Assembly: GCF_003858395.1 (NCBI RefSeq)
Contig: NZ_QWEV01000005.1
Coordinates: 1,240,001-1,304,000, forward strand
Direction of reading: 5' to 3'
Length of the DNA: 64,000 nucleotides
From: Acidipila sp. EB88
GTDB taxonomy: Bacteria; Acidobacteriota; Terriglobia; Terriglobales; Acidobacteriaceae
Positions within the stretch are counted from its first letter, which is position 1. Each line of letters begins with the position of its first letter. The notes under the pieces were generated by a model, which saw nothing but the letters and a program-made list of their open reading frames with translations, searched no databases and was not told the DNA's origin. The translations under genes were made by a program, and so were the position numbers. Positions 33,958-42,112 of this stretch are shown piece by piece.

Positions 33958-35148
33958 ATGAAAATTGCCGCTCTGCATTCCGTCCTCAGAAGCGCTGCCG
34001 TGTTGTGGGCGTTCGGTTCCCTTTCGATGCTTGCCGGACCTGCCACCGCAAGCGCGTACGCAGCGAACCAGGCCCCCGCGCAAACCGCCGCTCCGGCATC
34101 GGGCAAGGCGCCGATTCGTGTCGCCATTGTGGGCCTCGTGCATGGCCATGTGCAGGGCTGGTTTTACCAGCTGGCCGCGCACCCCGAGGTGCAACTGGTA
34201 GGGGTGGCCGACCCGGACGCCTCGCTGCGTGAACGCTACGCGACCCGCTATCACCTGCCCGCCTCCATGTTCTTCACGTCCGAGAGCGAGATGCTGGCGC
34301 ACGTGCATCCGCAAGCGGTGCTGGTGTACACCTCGATCGCAGGGCATCGCGACGCCATTGTGCAGGCGGCCCGGTTGCACATTGCATCGATGGTGGAGAA
34401 GCCATTGAGCACCACTCTGCCGGATGCGCTGGCAATCCAGGAGGCATCGCGCGAGTTCCACGTGCCCGTGCTCGTGAATTACGAAACGACCTGGTACGCG
34501 TCCAACACCGCCGCGGCGCACATGCTGTGGGGCGGGCAGATCGGCGACCTCCGCAAGCTGGTCGTGCACGACGGCCACCGCGGACCCAAGGAGATCGGCG
34601 TAGGGCCGGAGTTCCTGAACTGGCTGACCGATCCCAAGGAGAATGGCGCGGGCGCGCTGTTTGACTTTGGCTGCTACGGGGTAGACCTGGCGACGTGGCT
34701 GATGCACGGAGAAGCACCGCTGACCGTGACCGCGGTGACCCAGCAGATCAAGCCGGATGTGTATCCCAAGGTGGAAGACGAAGGCACGATCATCCTGACC
34801 TACCCGCATATGCAGGCGATCATCCAGGGCTCGTGGAACTGGCCGTTTGATCGCAAGGACATGGAACTGTACGGCGCCAATGGGTACGTGGATACGGTTG
34901 CGCTCGATGGGCTGCGCGTTCGGTTGCCGGGCGAAAAGGCCGAGCATGCGGAAGCAGCGCCCGCGCTGGTCGATCCGCAGGACAACTCCCTGCACTACCT
35001 GGCCGCGGTGCTGGGCGGGCAGGTGCAGCCACAGGGCGATCTGTCGTCACTCGACACCAACGTGACAGTCATGCGCATCCTGGATGCGGCACGCACCTCG
35101 GCGAAGACGGGTAAAACCGTATCGCTGGCTGGTGGGGCTGCGCGGTAG
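33958..35148 (+). CDS. Exported Gfo/Idh/MocA-family oxidoreductase
   Basis: 397 residues with a signal-like N-terminus (MKIAALHSVLRSAAVLWAFG then a hydrophobic stretch to ASAYA). The NAD(P)-binding fold follows with VAIVGLVHGHVQGW (a variant of the GxGxxG motif), VYTSIAGH and the family motif MVEKPLS. The C-terminal domain has YETTWYA and a DGHRGPKEIG stretch with the catalytic-type Asp/His. Exported members are common in acidobacteria and presumably use cofactor bound before Tat export, but this peptide lacks a twin-Arg motif, so Sec and folding outside remain open. A second ATG lies at 33949. Confidence 0.8.
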   Translation: MKIAALHSVLRSAAVLWAFGSLSMLAGPATASAYAANQAPAQTAAPASGKAPIRVAIVGLVHGHVQGWFYQLAAHPEVQLVGVADPDASLRERYATRYHLPASMFFTSESEMLAHVHPQAVLVYTSIAGHRDAIVQAARLHIASMVEKPLSTTLPDALAIQEASREFHVPVLVNYETTWYASNTAAAHMLWGGQIGDLRKLVVHDGHRGPKEIGVGPEFLNWLTDPKENGAGALFDFGCYGVDLATWLMHGEAPLTVTAVTQQIKPDVYPKVEDEGTIILTYPHMQAIIQGSWNWPFDRKDMELYGANGYVDTVALDGLRVRLPGEKAEHAEAAPALVDPQDNSLHYLAAVLGGQVQPQGDLSSLDTNVTVMRILDAARTSAKTGKTVSLAGGAAR

Positions 35149-35554
35149 CTACGCGGACCATGATCCGGGGCTGGCTTCGGCAGCCCCGGCCTCCGTGGAC
35201 ATGTTGGACGTTCGTCGAGGCCATACGCGATGGAGCCAGGCCGCCCTGGCTGGCGAGCATGCAGTGGGTTCCGATTCAACGCGCGTCGCCTCCCGGGTAT
35301 GGCCCGCAGATAGTTCCTCCTGCTGTATGAGACTGTTTCAGCCACAGTGTTGATTGCAGGGTGCTGCAGTCTGGCCTGGACGTTCCCGGATTCCGGCTAA
35401 AGCGACTACAAGGAAGCCGTAACCATGGCAACCGCGCGCGATGCGGCATGTGAAGCTTCAAGACAATCGCACCTAGCGACATTACGAGCGACTTATGCGC
35501 TGCCCGCCAAGATCAAGTAACCCTTACCAAAGATGTTGAGGTAAGCTAGCTACT
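35149..35554. other. Intergenic stretch, no gene seen
   Basis: About 400 bases. No supported gene, no terminator hairpin and no repeat was recognised. The end (TTGAGGTAAGC near 35531) is the ribosome-binding region of the next gene. Confidence 0.4.
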
Positions 35555-35794
35555 ATGGTGACAAAAGAAGTAATCGCGGCGATTGACCGGGAAATAGCAC
35601 AGTTGAAGCGGGCACGCGCCCTGCTTATGGGTGAGAGCGAGCCGGCTGCCCGCAGACGTGTCGCCGCCAAAGCTCCCGAGAAAAAGCGGGCAGTGCGCAC
35701 CACTGGCAAGCGCCGCGAAATGAGCGTGGAAGCCCGCAAGCGGATTGCCGAGGCGCAGAAGAAGCGCTGGGCTGCACTCAGAGACGACAAGTAG
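35555..35794 (+). CDS. Small basic protein with RKRIAEAQKKRWA tail
   Basis: 79 residues. The N-terminal helix VIAAIDREIAQLKRARALL is amphipathic; a basic Ala/Arg/Lys middle follows; and the C-terminal MSVEARKRIAEAQKKRWAAL is a motif repeatedly seen at the end of small acidobacterial proteins, which suggests nucleic-acid or nucleoid binding. The N-terminal helix resembles that of the convergent protein encoded at 35931-36431. No experimental role is known to me. Confidence 0.7.
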   Translation: MVTKEVIAAIDREIAQLKRARALLMGESEPAARRRVAAKAPEKKRAVRTTGKRREMSVEARKRIAEAQKKRWAALRDDK

Positions 35795-35930
35795 ACCCGA
35801 CGGCCATCCCCCGGCGGACGAGTCACTCCGCTCCCGCGTGGCTGTGCCCTGCTGCAGGCCAGTCGGCGCTGCACGCGCGCGCTGCGTGCTCCCGGTAGGA
35901 ACCTGCATTCATCGGCGTTTCGCTGCAGAC

Positions 35931-36431
35931 CTACCCGTTCAGCCAGCGCCTGCTGAGCATCTCTGCCGTTATGGCCTCATTTGGAGCAGCCGCAGCGGCA
36001 AGCCTGCTGGCGATGCGAACCTGCGCGTCACGGACCTTCTCGGCCGGCACATACACCGGGGTGGAAGGTGCGGGGCCGCTGAGAGCGGATGGCGCAAGCG
36101 GCTGGGGCTTGCTGACAGCGCGCACTTCGCGGCGCTTGCGCATCGGGTGGAGCGTAGTCTGGATCACTTCAGGTAACAACTCCTGCTGTTCGGCCCCGGG
36201 AGGAGAGAGCAGCGGTTCTGCCGTCCCGGCAACCTGGGACAACACCTCTTGCACCTCTTCGAGGTCGACCAGCGACTGCGAAGAAGCATCGGATTTGGCT
36301 AGACGCGCGGAACGTGCGGGCTTGGTCATGGGCACGGGTCGCAGCACGGGCGAGGCCAGGAGCAGGGCTCGAGCTGTTTCAAGTCGCTCGAGTCTGGCGT
36401 CGATAATAGCAATGATCGAGGGATAGGACAT
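35931..36431 (-). CDS. Protein of unknown function with IIAIIDARLERLETARALL helix
   Basis: 166 residues. The first 25 residues (SIIAIIDARLERLETARALL) match the start of the neighbouring 79-residue protein in pattern (IxxIDxxIxxLxxARALL). The rest is a Pro/Ser/Ala-rich, probably disordered linker with a possible helical C-terminus (VRDAQVRIASRLAAA). It is convergent with the basic protein. No enzyme motif. Shared N-terminal helices suggest that the two proteins may use the same partner or form mixed coiled coils. Confidence 0.6.
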   Translation of the reverse strand: MSYPSIIAIIDARLERLETARALLLASPVLRPVPMTKPARSARLAKSDASSQSLVDLEEVQEVLSQVAGTAEPLLSPPGAEQQELLPEVIQTTLHPMRKRREVRAVSKPQPLAPSALSGPAPSTPVYVPAEKVRDAQVRIASRLAAAAAPNEAITAEMLSRRWLNG

Positions 36432-36670
36432 GCGGAGTTATAGATTATCGCGTCACCCTCGGTTTGTCCCTGTTCCATGTTGTGTTCACTCGCATACCCG
36501 ATATCTTTTGAATCTACGATCCATAAATGAGCGGGATGTGCGATCCTTCCAAGTCACGGGCGCTGTTCCGGCACGCGCTCCACGATGCCAGAGGGCCCAC
36601 CCCACGCTGCAGGCGGCCACCCCTTATTCTTGCGGCACGAGAGCACCGGCTCCCGCATAGCCGGGTCTGG

Positions 36671-37087
36671 CTAGGCTCTGCGAGAGGGTCGAGGGTCGTG
36701 GCTTGGCTCAGGGCTTTCGCCTTGCATGGCGAGCTGCTCCAACGCTGTCGCTGCCCTGCGTGCGGCACTCAGGGCGAACAGGGATGGGGCATTCTCAGTC
36801 GGTGCGGCGTTGGGCGCCAGGGGAGCCAATGATACCCGATCGGAAGCGGCGGGCAGCACTGCTACCGGCAGATCACGCCGCTGCTGCGCGCGGTCAGCAG
36901 CGGCCGCGGGCACCGCGTGTCCGCTGTGAACCAGGGCAAAGGAAAGCACCGGGCCGAGCGCCACGCCAATCCCGAAGAACGTAAGCCACGAAAGATGACG
37001 CTTGGCGGCAGCGGTTGCAAGCAGGAGCGCGGGAGCGCACCAGCATGCCGCTGCGGCAATAATCAGGAAATTTATATCTCGGCTCAT
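36671..37087 (-). CDS. Small membrane protein of unknown function
   Basis: 138 residues. AAGGGGA precedes the ATG at close range. Two hydrophobic segments near the N-terminus (INFLIIAAAACWCAPALLL and LTFFGIGVALGPVLSFALV) point to a membrane hairpin, and the polar, Ala-rich C-terminal 80 residues would be cytoplasmic or periplasmic. No family was recognised. Confidence 0.55.
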   Translation of the reverse strand: MSRDINFLIIAAAACWCAPALLLATAAAKRHLSWLTFFGIGVALGPVLSFALVHSGHAVPAAAADRAQQRRDLPVAVLPAASDRVSLAPLAPNAAPTENAPSLFALSAARRAATALEQLAMQGESPEPSHDPRPSRRA

Positions 37088-37368
37088 AGGTCCCCTTGGC
37101 AGTTATTACAAACGGGCCAGTAAAAAGTTACTTATAGGGGACCGGCGAGACATTGTGCAAGTATCCACAGGTTAGGACAAGTGGATAAGTCGAGGAAACC
37201 TTCTTACGGTTTTATGCGTCGCGGTGCCGGCGAAGGTATCGCCGCATCGCGCGGTAGCAGAGGCGGCTGCCCCCGCCCCCAGGAAGGCAGACAAGCGCGC
37301 CGGGGCGGGACTCGACGCCTCAACAAAGCCGCCGGCCCGCGCCAGGCGCTGTTCAGTCCTCGGCGCCG

Positions 37369-39516
37369 CTACTTTGTCTCGTGCGCGATCACCACATCCC
37401 AGGGTGCGATGGTGACCGCCTGGTCGGCTGCAAGCGAGTGACCTGTGAGCAGGTCCTTTGCCGGCGCATAGGTGTAGTGAAAGGTAGCGGGGGCGCTCGA
37501 GTAATTGAAGTAGTAATGCAACCGCTGGCCATCCCGGCCGGTGCCATGCTTGACCTGCACATGCTCCGGCAGGTGCTGATCCGCCCCGCTGATCCCGGCC
37601 CTGGTCAGCTCATCGACCACGAGCGAACGCTGCAGGGTGTCGGAGAGCAGGGTGCCTTCGTAGGTGAGCGTGCCCTGCCCGTACCGGTTGGTGGTGATGG
37701 CCGGCCACTGGCCGAAGAAGGGATGATCGTAAAAGGCCAGAGGCTTGGCGGTGTTGAGCTGCAGGAACTCGGCCCAGGTACTCACCTTGTTCTGCTCACC
37801 GGCGTGCAGCGGATCGCCCTTCAGGCTGAGCGGCCGCTCCAGGTTTGAGAACTCCTGGTATGTGAACCCGGCAGCTTCGCGCAGGGGTCCCGGTGCACGC
37901 TCCCAGCGCACCGCAGAGTTCTCGTTGGTGAAACCGCTCTTGAACGTCATCAGCACGTGGCCGCCGTTATGCACGTAGGTCGCGATCTTGCTGAGCAAAG
38001 CATCGTCGGCAACATAGAGCGCCGGGACGACTAACAGCTTGTAGCGGGACAGTTCTTCCTGCGAGACATCCGGAAACACAAAGTCGCTGCCGACGTTGGC
38101 AAAATACACGGCATCGTGCAGTTGCGTCACGAGCGCGTTGTAACTGCCGGTGGGCTTGCCGGGCTCCCAGCCGTGGCTTTCGTGCGCTTCGTACGGCATA
38201 AAGCTGATGCCGTTCTGCGAGTCCACGCTGTACAGGATCGCCACCTGGTTGTTGATCTTCATGTCAGCGAGCTGCGGGCCGATGCTCTTGAGTTCGTGCG
38301 CAACGCGCGTCACCTCGGCATAGGCGCGGTTGGGCTCGAGGTCGTGGCTGAGCACGCCTTTCCAGTAGGTCTCCTGCCCGGCGTGGATGGAGTGCCAGTG
38401 CCAGTACTCCACCATGTTGGCGCCGCTCGACACATGGGTGTAGACGTCCTGGCGCAGTTGTCCATCGTACGGCGGAAACTGCCCGGCGGAGTTCCAGCCG
38501 AGGGTTTGCGCATCGGTCTCGAGCACGAAGAAGTTCCTGTGTTTCAGTGAGCGGGCGTAGTCGCCCTGCAGCGCCTGCCACGCGCCATCTTCGTGGTCCT
38601 GCGTGCGGTGATACGGATCGTTGCCGACGATGTCGAGCAGCTTTGCCACGGCTGGCTCGTCGACGTCGCTCTGCATGATGCCGCCGTAGTTGTGCGTGAG
38701 GAACTGCGAGGGCGCGGCGTACTTGCGCAGCAGGGCTGCCTGGAAAGCGAGGTACCGGGTCACGCGAAGCTGCTGCCAGCGCGTCCACTCCAGTTTGTAG
38801 CTGGTGCTGGTCGCGTTATCGCGCGTAGGCATGTCGGCCCAGTCGTTCACATCTTCGCCCCAATAGTTCAGAAACCAGGCCTTGTTGAGCGCGTCGGTGG
38901 TCTTGTACTTCTGCTTCAGGTATTCGACAAAACCTGTGAACACATCGGCATTGGTGGCGCCGTTCGAACCGGTCTCATTGTCAACCTGCCAGCCAATCAC
39001 GGTGGGGTTGTTCTTGTAGTGCTCGGCAAGGTTGCGCACGATGCGCTCGGCATAGAAGCGGAACTGGGGATTGTCGTAATCCATGTTCTGCCGCATGCCG
39101 TAGCCGACCGCAGCGCCGCCCATGGGGCGCGCCAGGATCTCGGGGTGAGCGTGCGCCATCCACGTGGGGATGGAGTAGGTCGGCGTACCCAGGATGACCT
39201 TGATGCCGGCTTTGCCCATGGCATCGACGACGCGATCCATCCAGGCATAGTCGAAGTGTCCGTCGGATGGCTCCCAAAGGCTCCAGGTAGACTCGCCCAT
39301 GCGCACCACGGTGATGCCCGCGGCCTGCATCATGGCGACGTCTTTCTCGAGTCGGCCAGGCTGCAGCGGCGCGGGCATGTACTCGTTGTAGTAGGCGACG
39401 CCGTAGAGGATGGTGGGCTCGGCAGGCGCCTGCGCGTTGGCTGCAGAAGGAACAAGCACGGCTGCAAGTAATGATCCGGCAAGCACTGGCCGGAGTCGGG
39501 CGAGGAGGCGGGGCAT
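37369..39516 (-). CDS. Secreted GH42-type beta-galactosidase
   Basis: 715 residues, glycoside hydrolase family 42. A Sec signal peptide (ending in AANAQAPAEP) directs it out of the cytoplasm. The TIM barrel begins at YGVAYYNEYMPAPLQPGR. The acid/base Glu is in WQVDNETGSNG near residue 180 and the nucleophile Glu in FFVLETDAQTLGW near 332. A trimerisation-like middle domain and a C-terminal beta domain follow. Substrates are beta-galactosides; export suggests periplasmic oligosaccharide cleavage. AAGGAG lies 8 bases before the ATG. It is the last gene of a TonB receptor-GH2-GH42 unit, 100 bases after the GH2 gene. Confidence 0.92.
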   Translation of the reverse strand: MPRLLARLRPVLAGSLLAAVLVPSAANAQAPAEPTILYGVAYYNEYMPAPLQPGRLEKDVAMMQAAGITVVRMGESTWSLWEPSDGHFDYAWMDRVVDAMGKAGIKVILGTPTYSIPTWMAHAHPEILARPMGGAAVGYGMRQNMDYDNPQFRFYAERIVRNLAEHYKNNPTVIGWQVDNETGSNGATNADVFTGFVEYLKQKYKTTDALNKAWFLNYWGEDVNDWADMPTRDNATSTSYKLEWTRWQQLRVTRYLAFQAALLRKYAAPSQFLTHNYGGIMQSDVDEPAVAKLLDIVGNDPYHRTQDHEDGAWQALQGDYARSLKHRNFFVLETDAQTLGWNSAGQFPPYDGQLRQDVYTHVSSGANMVEYWHWHSIHAGQETYWKGVLSHDLEPNRAYAEVTRVAHELKSIGPQLADMKINNQVAILYSVDSQNGISFMPYEAHESHGWEPGKPTGSYNALVTQLHDAVYFANVGSDFVFPDVSQEELSRYKLLVVPALYVADDALLSKIATYVHNGGHVLMTFKSGFTNENSAVRWERAPGPLREAAGFTYQEFSNLERPLSLKGDPLHAGEQNKVSTWAEFLQLNTAKPLAFYDHPFFGQWPAITTNRYGQGTLTYEGTLLSDTLQRSLVVDELTRAGISGADQHLPEHVQVKHGTGRDGQRLHYYFNYSSAPATFHYTYAPAKDLLTGHSLAADQAVTIAPWDVVIAHETK

Positions 39517-39616
39517 GGCGTGGCTCCTTAGACGGTTCCCGGGATACGGTTCCCGGGCAGGGGCAACGCACGTGCCATAGCTCCCTGCCCTGTTTTTTCT
39601 GCAGCCACCGGCGAAG

Positions 39617-42022
39617 CTACACGCGCTCCGGCTCCGCCGCGCTCAGGGTGAACTCCGCTGTCTGCGTGCCGAGGCGCAGGTGCTTCGCGGAGAGTCGCAC
39701 GGTGCCGGCCTGCTCCTGCGCACGCACCCAGACGGCGGCGGTGCCCCCGGTGAGCGCGATGGGGTTGTCGCCGATCAGCTCTCCTGGTCCTTCCAGCGTG
39801 AACTCGATAGGGTCGTTGGCCAGCGGGTGCACGTTGCCCCACTCGTCGGTCACGCGCAGCACGACGCGGGTGACGTCGGCGCCGTCCGCCACGAGCGCCG
39901 TGTCATCGGGCAGCAGGAGGAACTTGCTATCGATGCCCTTGCCGGAAAGCGAGCGTGAGATGCGCTGCTTCCCGTCGATGTAGCCATCAATGCGCAGGTC
40001 GCCCCACGCAAAGCGCAGCTTCTTGCTGTCGAGCGCAGCCAGGTTGAGCTGGAACGGCGGATAGCGCAGGTGGGCAAACTCGGCGCGGTCCGGGTCCAGC
40101 TCGGCGATCAGCGTCCACTCGTTGGACTCGAGGCTGTGCTCGCGCAGGTAGAACTTGAGGTGATCGCAGTTGGAGCAGACCACGGCGCGGCGGAACTCGG
40201 TGGCCTCATCGCTCTTGGCCCAGTGGAACGCGGGCTCGAGCACCACTTCCTCCGCGGGGTCGACCTGCGACTTGTAGAAGCCGGCTGCGGCCTTGGGCTC
40301 ACGGAAGATATCGGTAACGCCGTGGTAGCAGATGCGGTCGCCGGCGCCGAAATTGGAGTGGGTGTTGTAGTCGAAGGCGCACCAGCCGATGCCGCCTGCG
40401 TACTGCGGATTGGAGGCAAGCTGATCGTGGATGCGCGCGTGGCGCAGCGTGTGTTCGCGCTGCCGCTCGTCGTCATCCGTGGTCTTGACCGGGTAGGTGT
40501 GGCCCACGAACTCGGTGTTGAGGTACAGCGGGTGATTCGGTTCGCGCAGGGGAAAGCCGAAGTCGTTGATGGTGAACACGTCTTCGAGCAGCTCCGACTC
40601 CTTGAAGTTGCGGATACCGCCTGTCTGCCGCGACGGGTCGAGCGCATGGGCGAGCGCGTTGGTGCGCGCGTAGAAGCCGTGGTCATCAGGCGACTCGTTG
40701 ATGCGCACGCCCCAGAGAATGATCGAGGGGTGGTTCCAGTCGCGCCGGATCATGCGGCCCACGTTGTCGATAGCGACCAGCTTCCACGGCTCGGGCCCAA
40801 TGTGCTGCCAGCCCGGGATCTCTTCGAGCACCAGCAGCCCGATCTCGTCGCAGCAGTCGAGGAAGTGGCGCGATTGCGGATAGTGCGAAGTGCGCACCAG
40901 ATTGCAGTGAAGATTGTGCCGCAGGATCTTGGCATCCTGGCGCTGCGCGCGCGCGGGCATCGCCTGCCCCACAAACGGAAAGGTCTGGTGCCGGTCGAGC
41001 CCACGCAGCTTGACAGCCTTGCCGTTGAGCATGAAGCCCTGCGGCGTGAATACTGCCTCGCGGAAGCCGATGCGGCGCGTGTCCTCGTCAATGGCCACGC
41101 CGTCCTGCATGAGCCGCACATGGACGGTGTAGAGCTTTGGCTCGTGTAACTGCCAGAGCTCGATGCCCTCGAGGTTGGCAAGCGTGACGGTGTGCTTTGC
41201 GCCGTCGCGCATGGTATTGGAGCTGTGGGTGATAGCGGCGCTGGTGACGGGGTCAAGCGCTGCGTCGGGGTCGGGCGCGGGGCCGGACGGGATGGGCTGC
41301 GTGCCGTGGGCGATGATGCGCTCCCCGTCGCGCAGTTCGACCTCCAGCGCCATGCGGCCAGCTGCTGGGCCGGCGAGGAAGCAGTCCACATCAAGCCCGG
41401 GATGTGCGCTCAGGACGTCTTTCGGGTGCGCAAAGATGTTGTCGAGAAAATGCTCCGGCACCACGCGGAGCGAGACCTCGCGATAGATGCCGCCAAAGGT
41501 CAGGTAGTCAATCTCGTAGCCGAACGGCGGGATGTCTTCGCGCTCGGTGGAGTCAAGCTGCACGACCAGCACGTTCTCGCCATCGGGGCGCAGGTGCGGG
41601 GTCAGCTCAAAGGAGAACGGCGTAAAGCCGCCGCGATATTCGCCGAGCGGCGCGCCATTGATCCACACGGTGGAGGCGCACATCGCGCCTTCGAAGTCCA
41701 CAAACACACGCTTGCCCGCAGTGCCCTGCGGCAGGCGAAAGCGACGACGGTAGGTCGAAACGAACTCGTAAAGATGATCGTCGAAGTTGTGCCATGGGAG
41801 CTTGATGTTGGTATGCGGGATGGTGATGCGTTCGAAGGCGGCGTCGTCAAAGGTGGGCGACTCGGCGCCGCTTACCTTTTCGGGCTTGAAGCGCCAGCCA
41901 CGGTTCATGGGCAGGATCGTCCGGCCGGCGGTGGGTGGCTGGGCGGCCAGCGAAGCATACGGCCGCAGGGATGTGGCCGCGACGACCGCACCGGTTGTCT
42001 TGATGAAATCTCGTCTACGCAT
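39617..42022 (-). CDS. GH2-family glycosidase with Tat signal
   Basis: 801 residues. The N-terminus is a twin-arginine signal (MRRRDFIKTTGAVVAATSL). GH2 domains follow: a jelly-roll sugar-binding domain (VWINGAPLGEYRGGFTPFSF), an immunoglobulin-like domain, and a TIM barrel. The likely acid/base Glu is in GVRINESPDD near 440 and the nucleophile in LNTEFVGHTYP near 505. The C-terminal part carries extra Ig-like domains of the sort found in exported GH2 enzymes. Specificity is probably beta-galactosidase or beta-glucuronidase-like; the GH42 neighbour favours galactosides. It lies 90 bases after the TonB receptor and 100 bases before GH42. Confidence 0.9.
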   Translation of the reverse strand: MRRRDFIKTTGAVVAATSLRPYASLAAQPPTAGRTILPMNRGWRFKPEKVSGAESPTFDDAAFERITIPHTNIKLPWHNFDDHLYEFVSTYRRRFRLPQGTAGKRVFVDFEGAMCASTVWINGAPLGEYRGGFTPFSFELTPHLRPDGENVLVVQLDSTEREDIPPFGYEIDYLTFGGIYREVSLRVVPEHFLDNIFAHPKDVLSAHPGLDVDCFLAGPAAGRMALEVELRDGERIIAHGTQPIPSGPAPDPDAALDPVTSAAITHSSNTMRDGAKHTVTLANLEGIELWQLHEPKLYTVHVRLMQDGVAIDEDTRRIGFREAVFTPQGFMLNGKAVKLRGLDRHQTFPFVGQAMPARAQRQDAKILRHNLHCNLVRTSHYPQSRHFLDCCDEIGLLVLEEIPGWQHIGPEPWKLVAIDNVGRMIRRDWNHPSIILWGVRINESPDDHGFYARTNALAHALDPSRQTGGIRNFKESELLEDVFTINDFGFPLREPNHPLYLNTEFVGHTYPVKTTDDDERQREHTLRHARIHDQLASNPQYAGGIGWCAFDYNTHSNFGAGDRICYHGVTDIFREPKAAAGFYKSQVDPAEEVVLEPAFHWAKSDEATEFRRAVVCSNCDHLKFYLREHSLESNEWTLIAELDPDRAEFAHLRYPPFQLNLAALDSKKLRFAWGDLRIDGYIDGKQRISRSLSGKGIDSKFLLLPDDTALVADGADVTRVVLRVTDEWGNVHPLANDPIEFTLEGPGELIGDNPIALTGGTAAVWVRAQEQAGTVRLSAKHLRLGTQTAEFTLSAAEPERV

Positions 42023-42112
42023 ACGCTTTTCGGGGAACCCTCACGCGAAACATCAGAACAGGAGGCAGCGACACATGCAACTCCGTGTGGCTGCTCCCGG
42101 TGGACTTCCTGT

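Noticed and set aside
33379-34995. 538-codon minus frame
   Set aside because: It is antisense to the esterase and Gfo/Idh/MocA genes, both of which have clear motifs.
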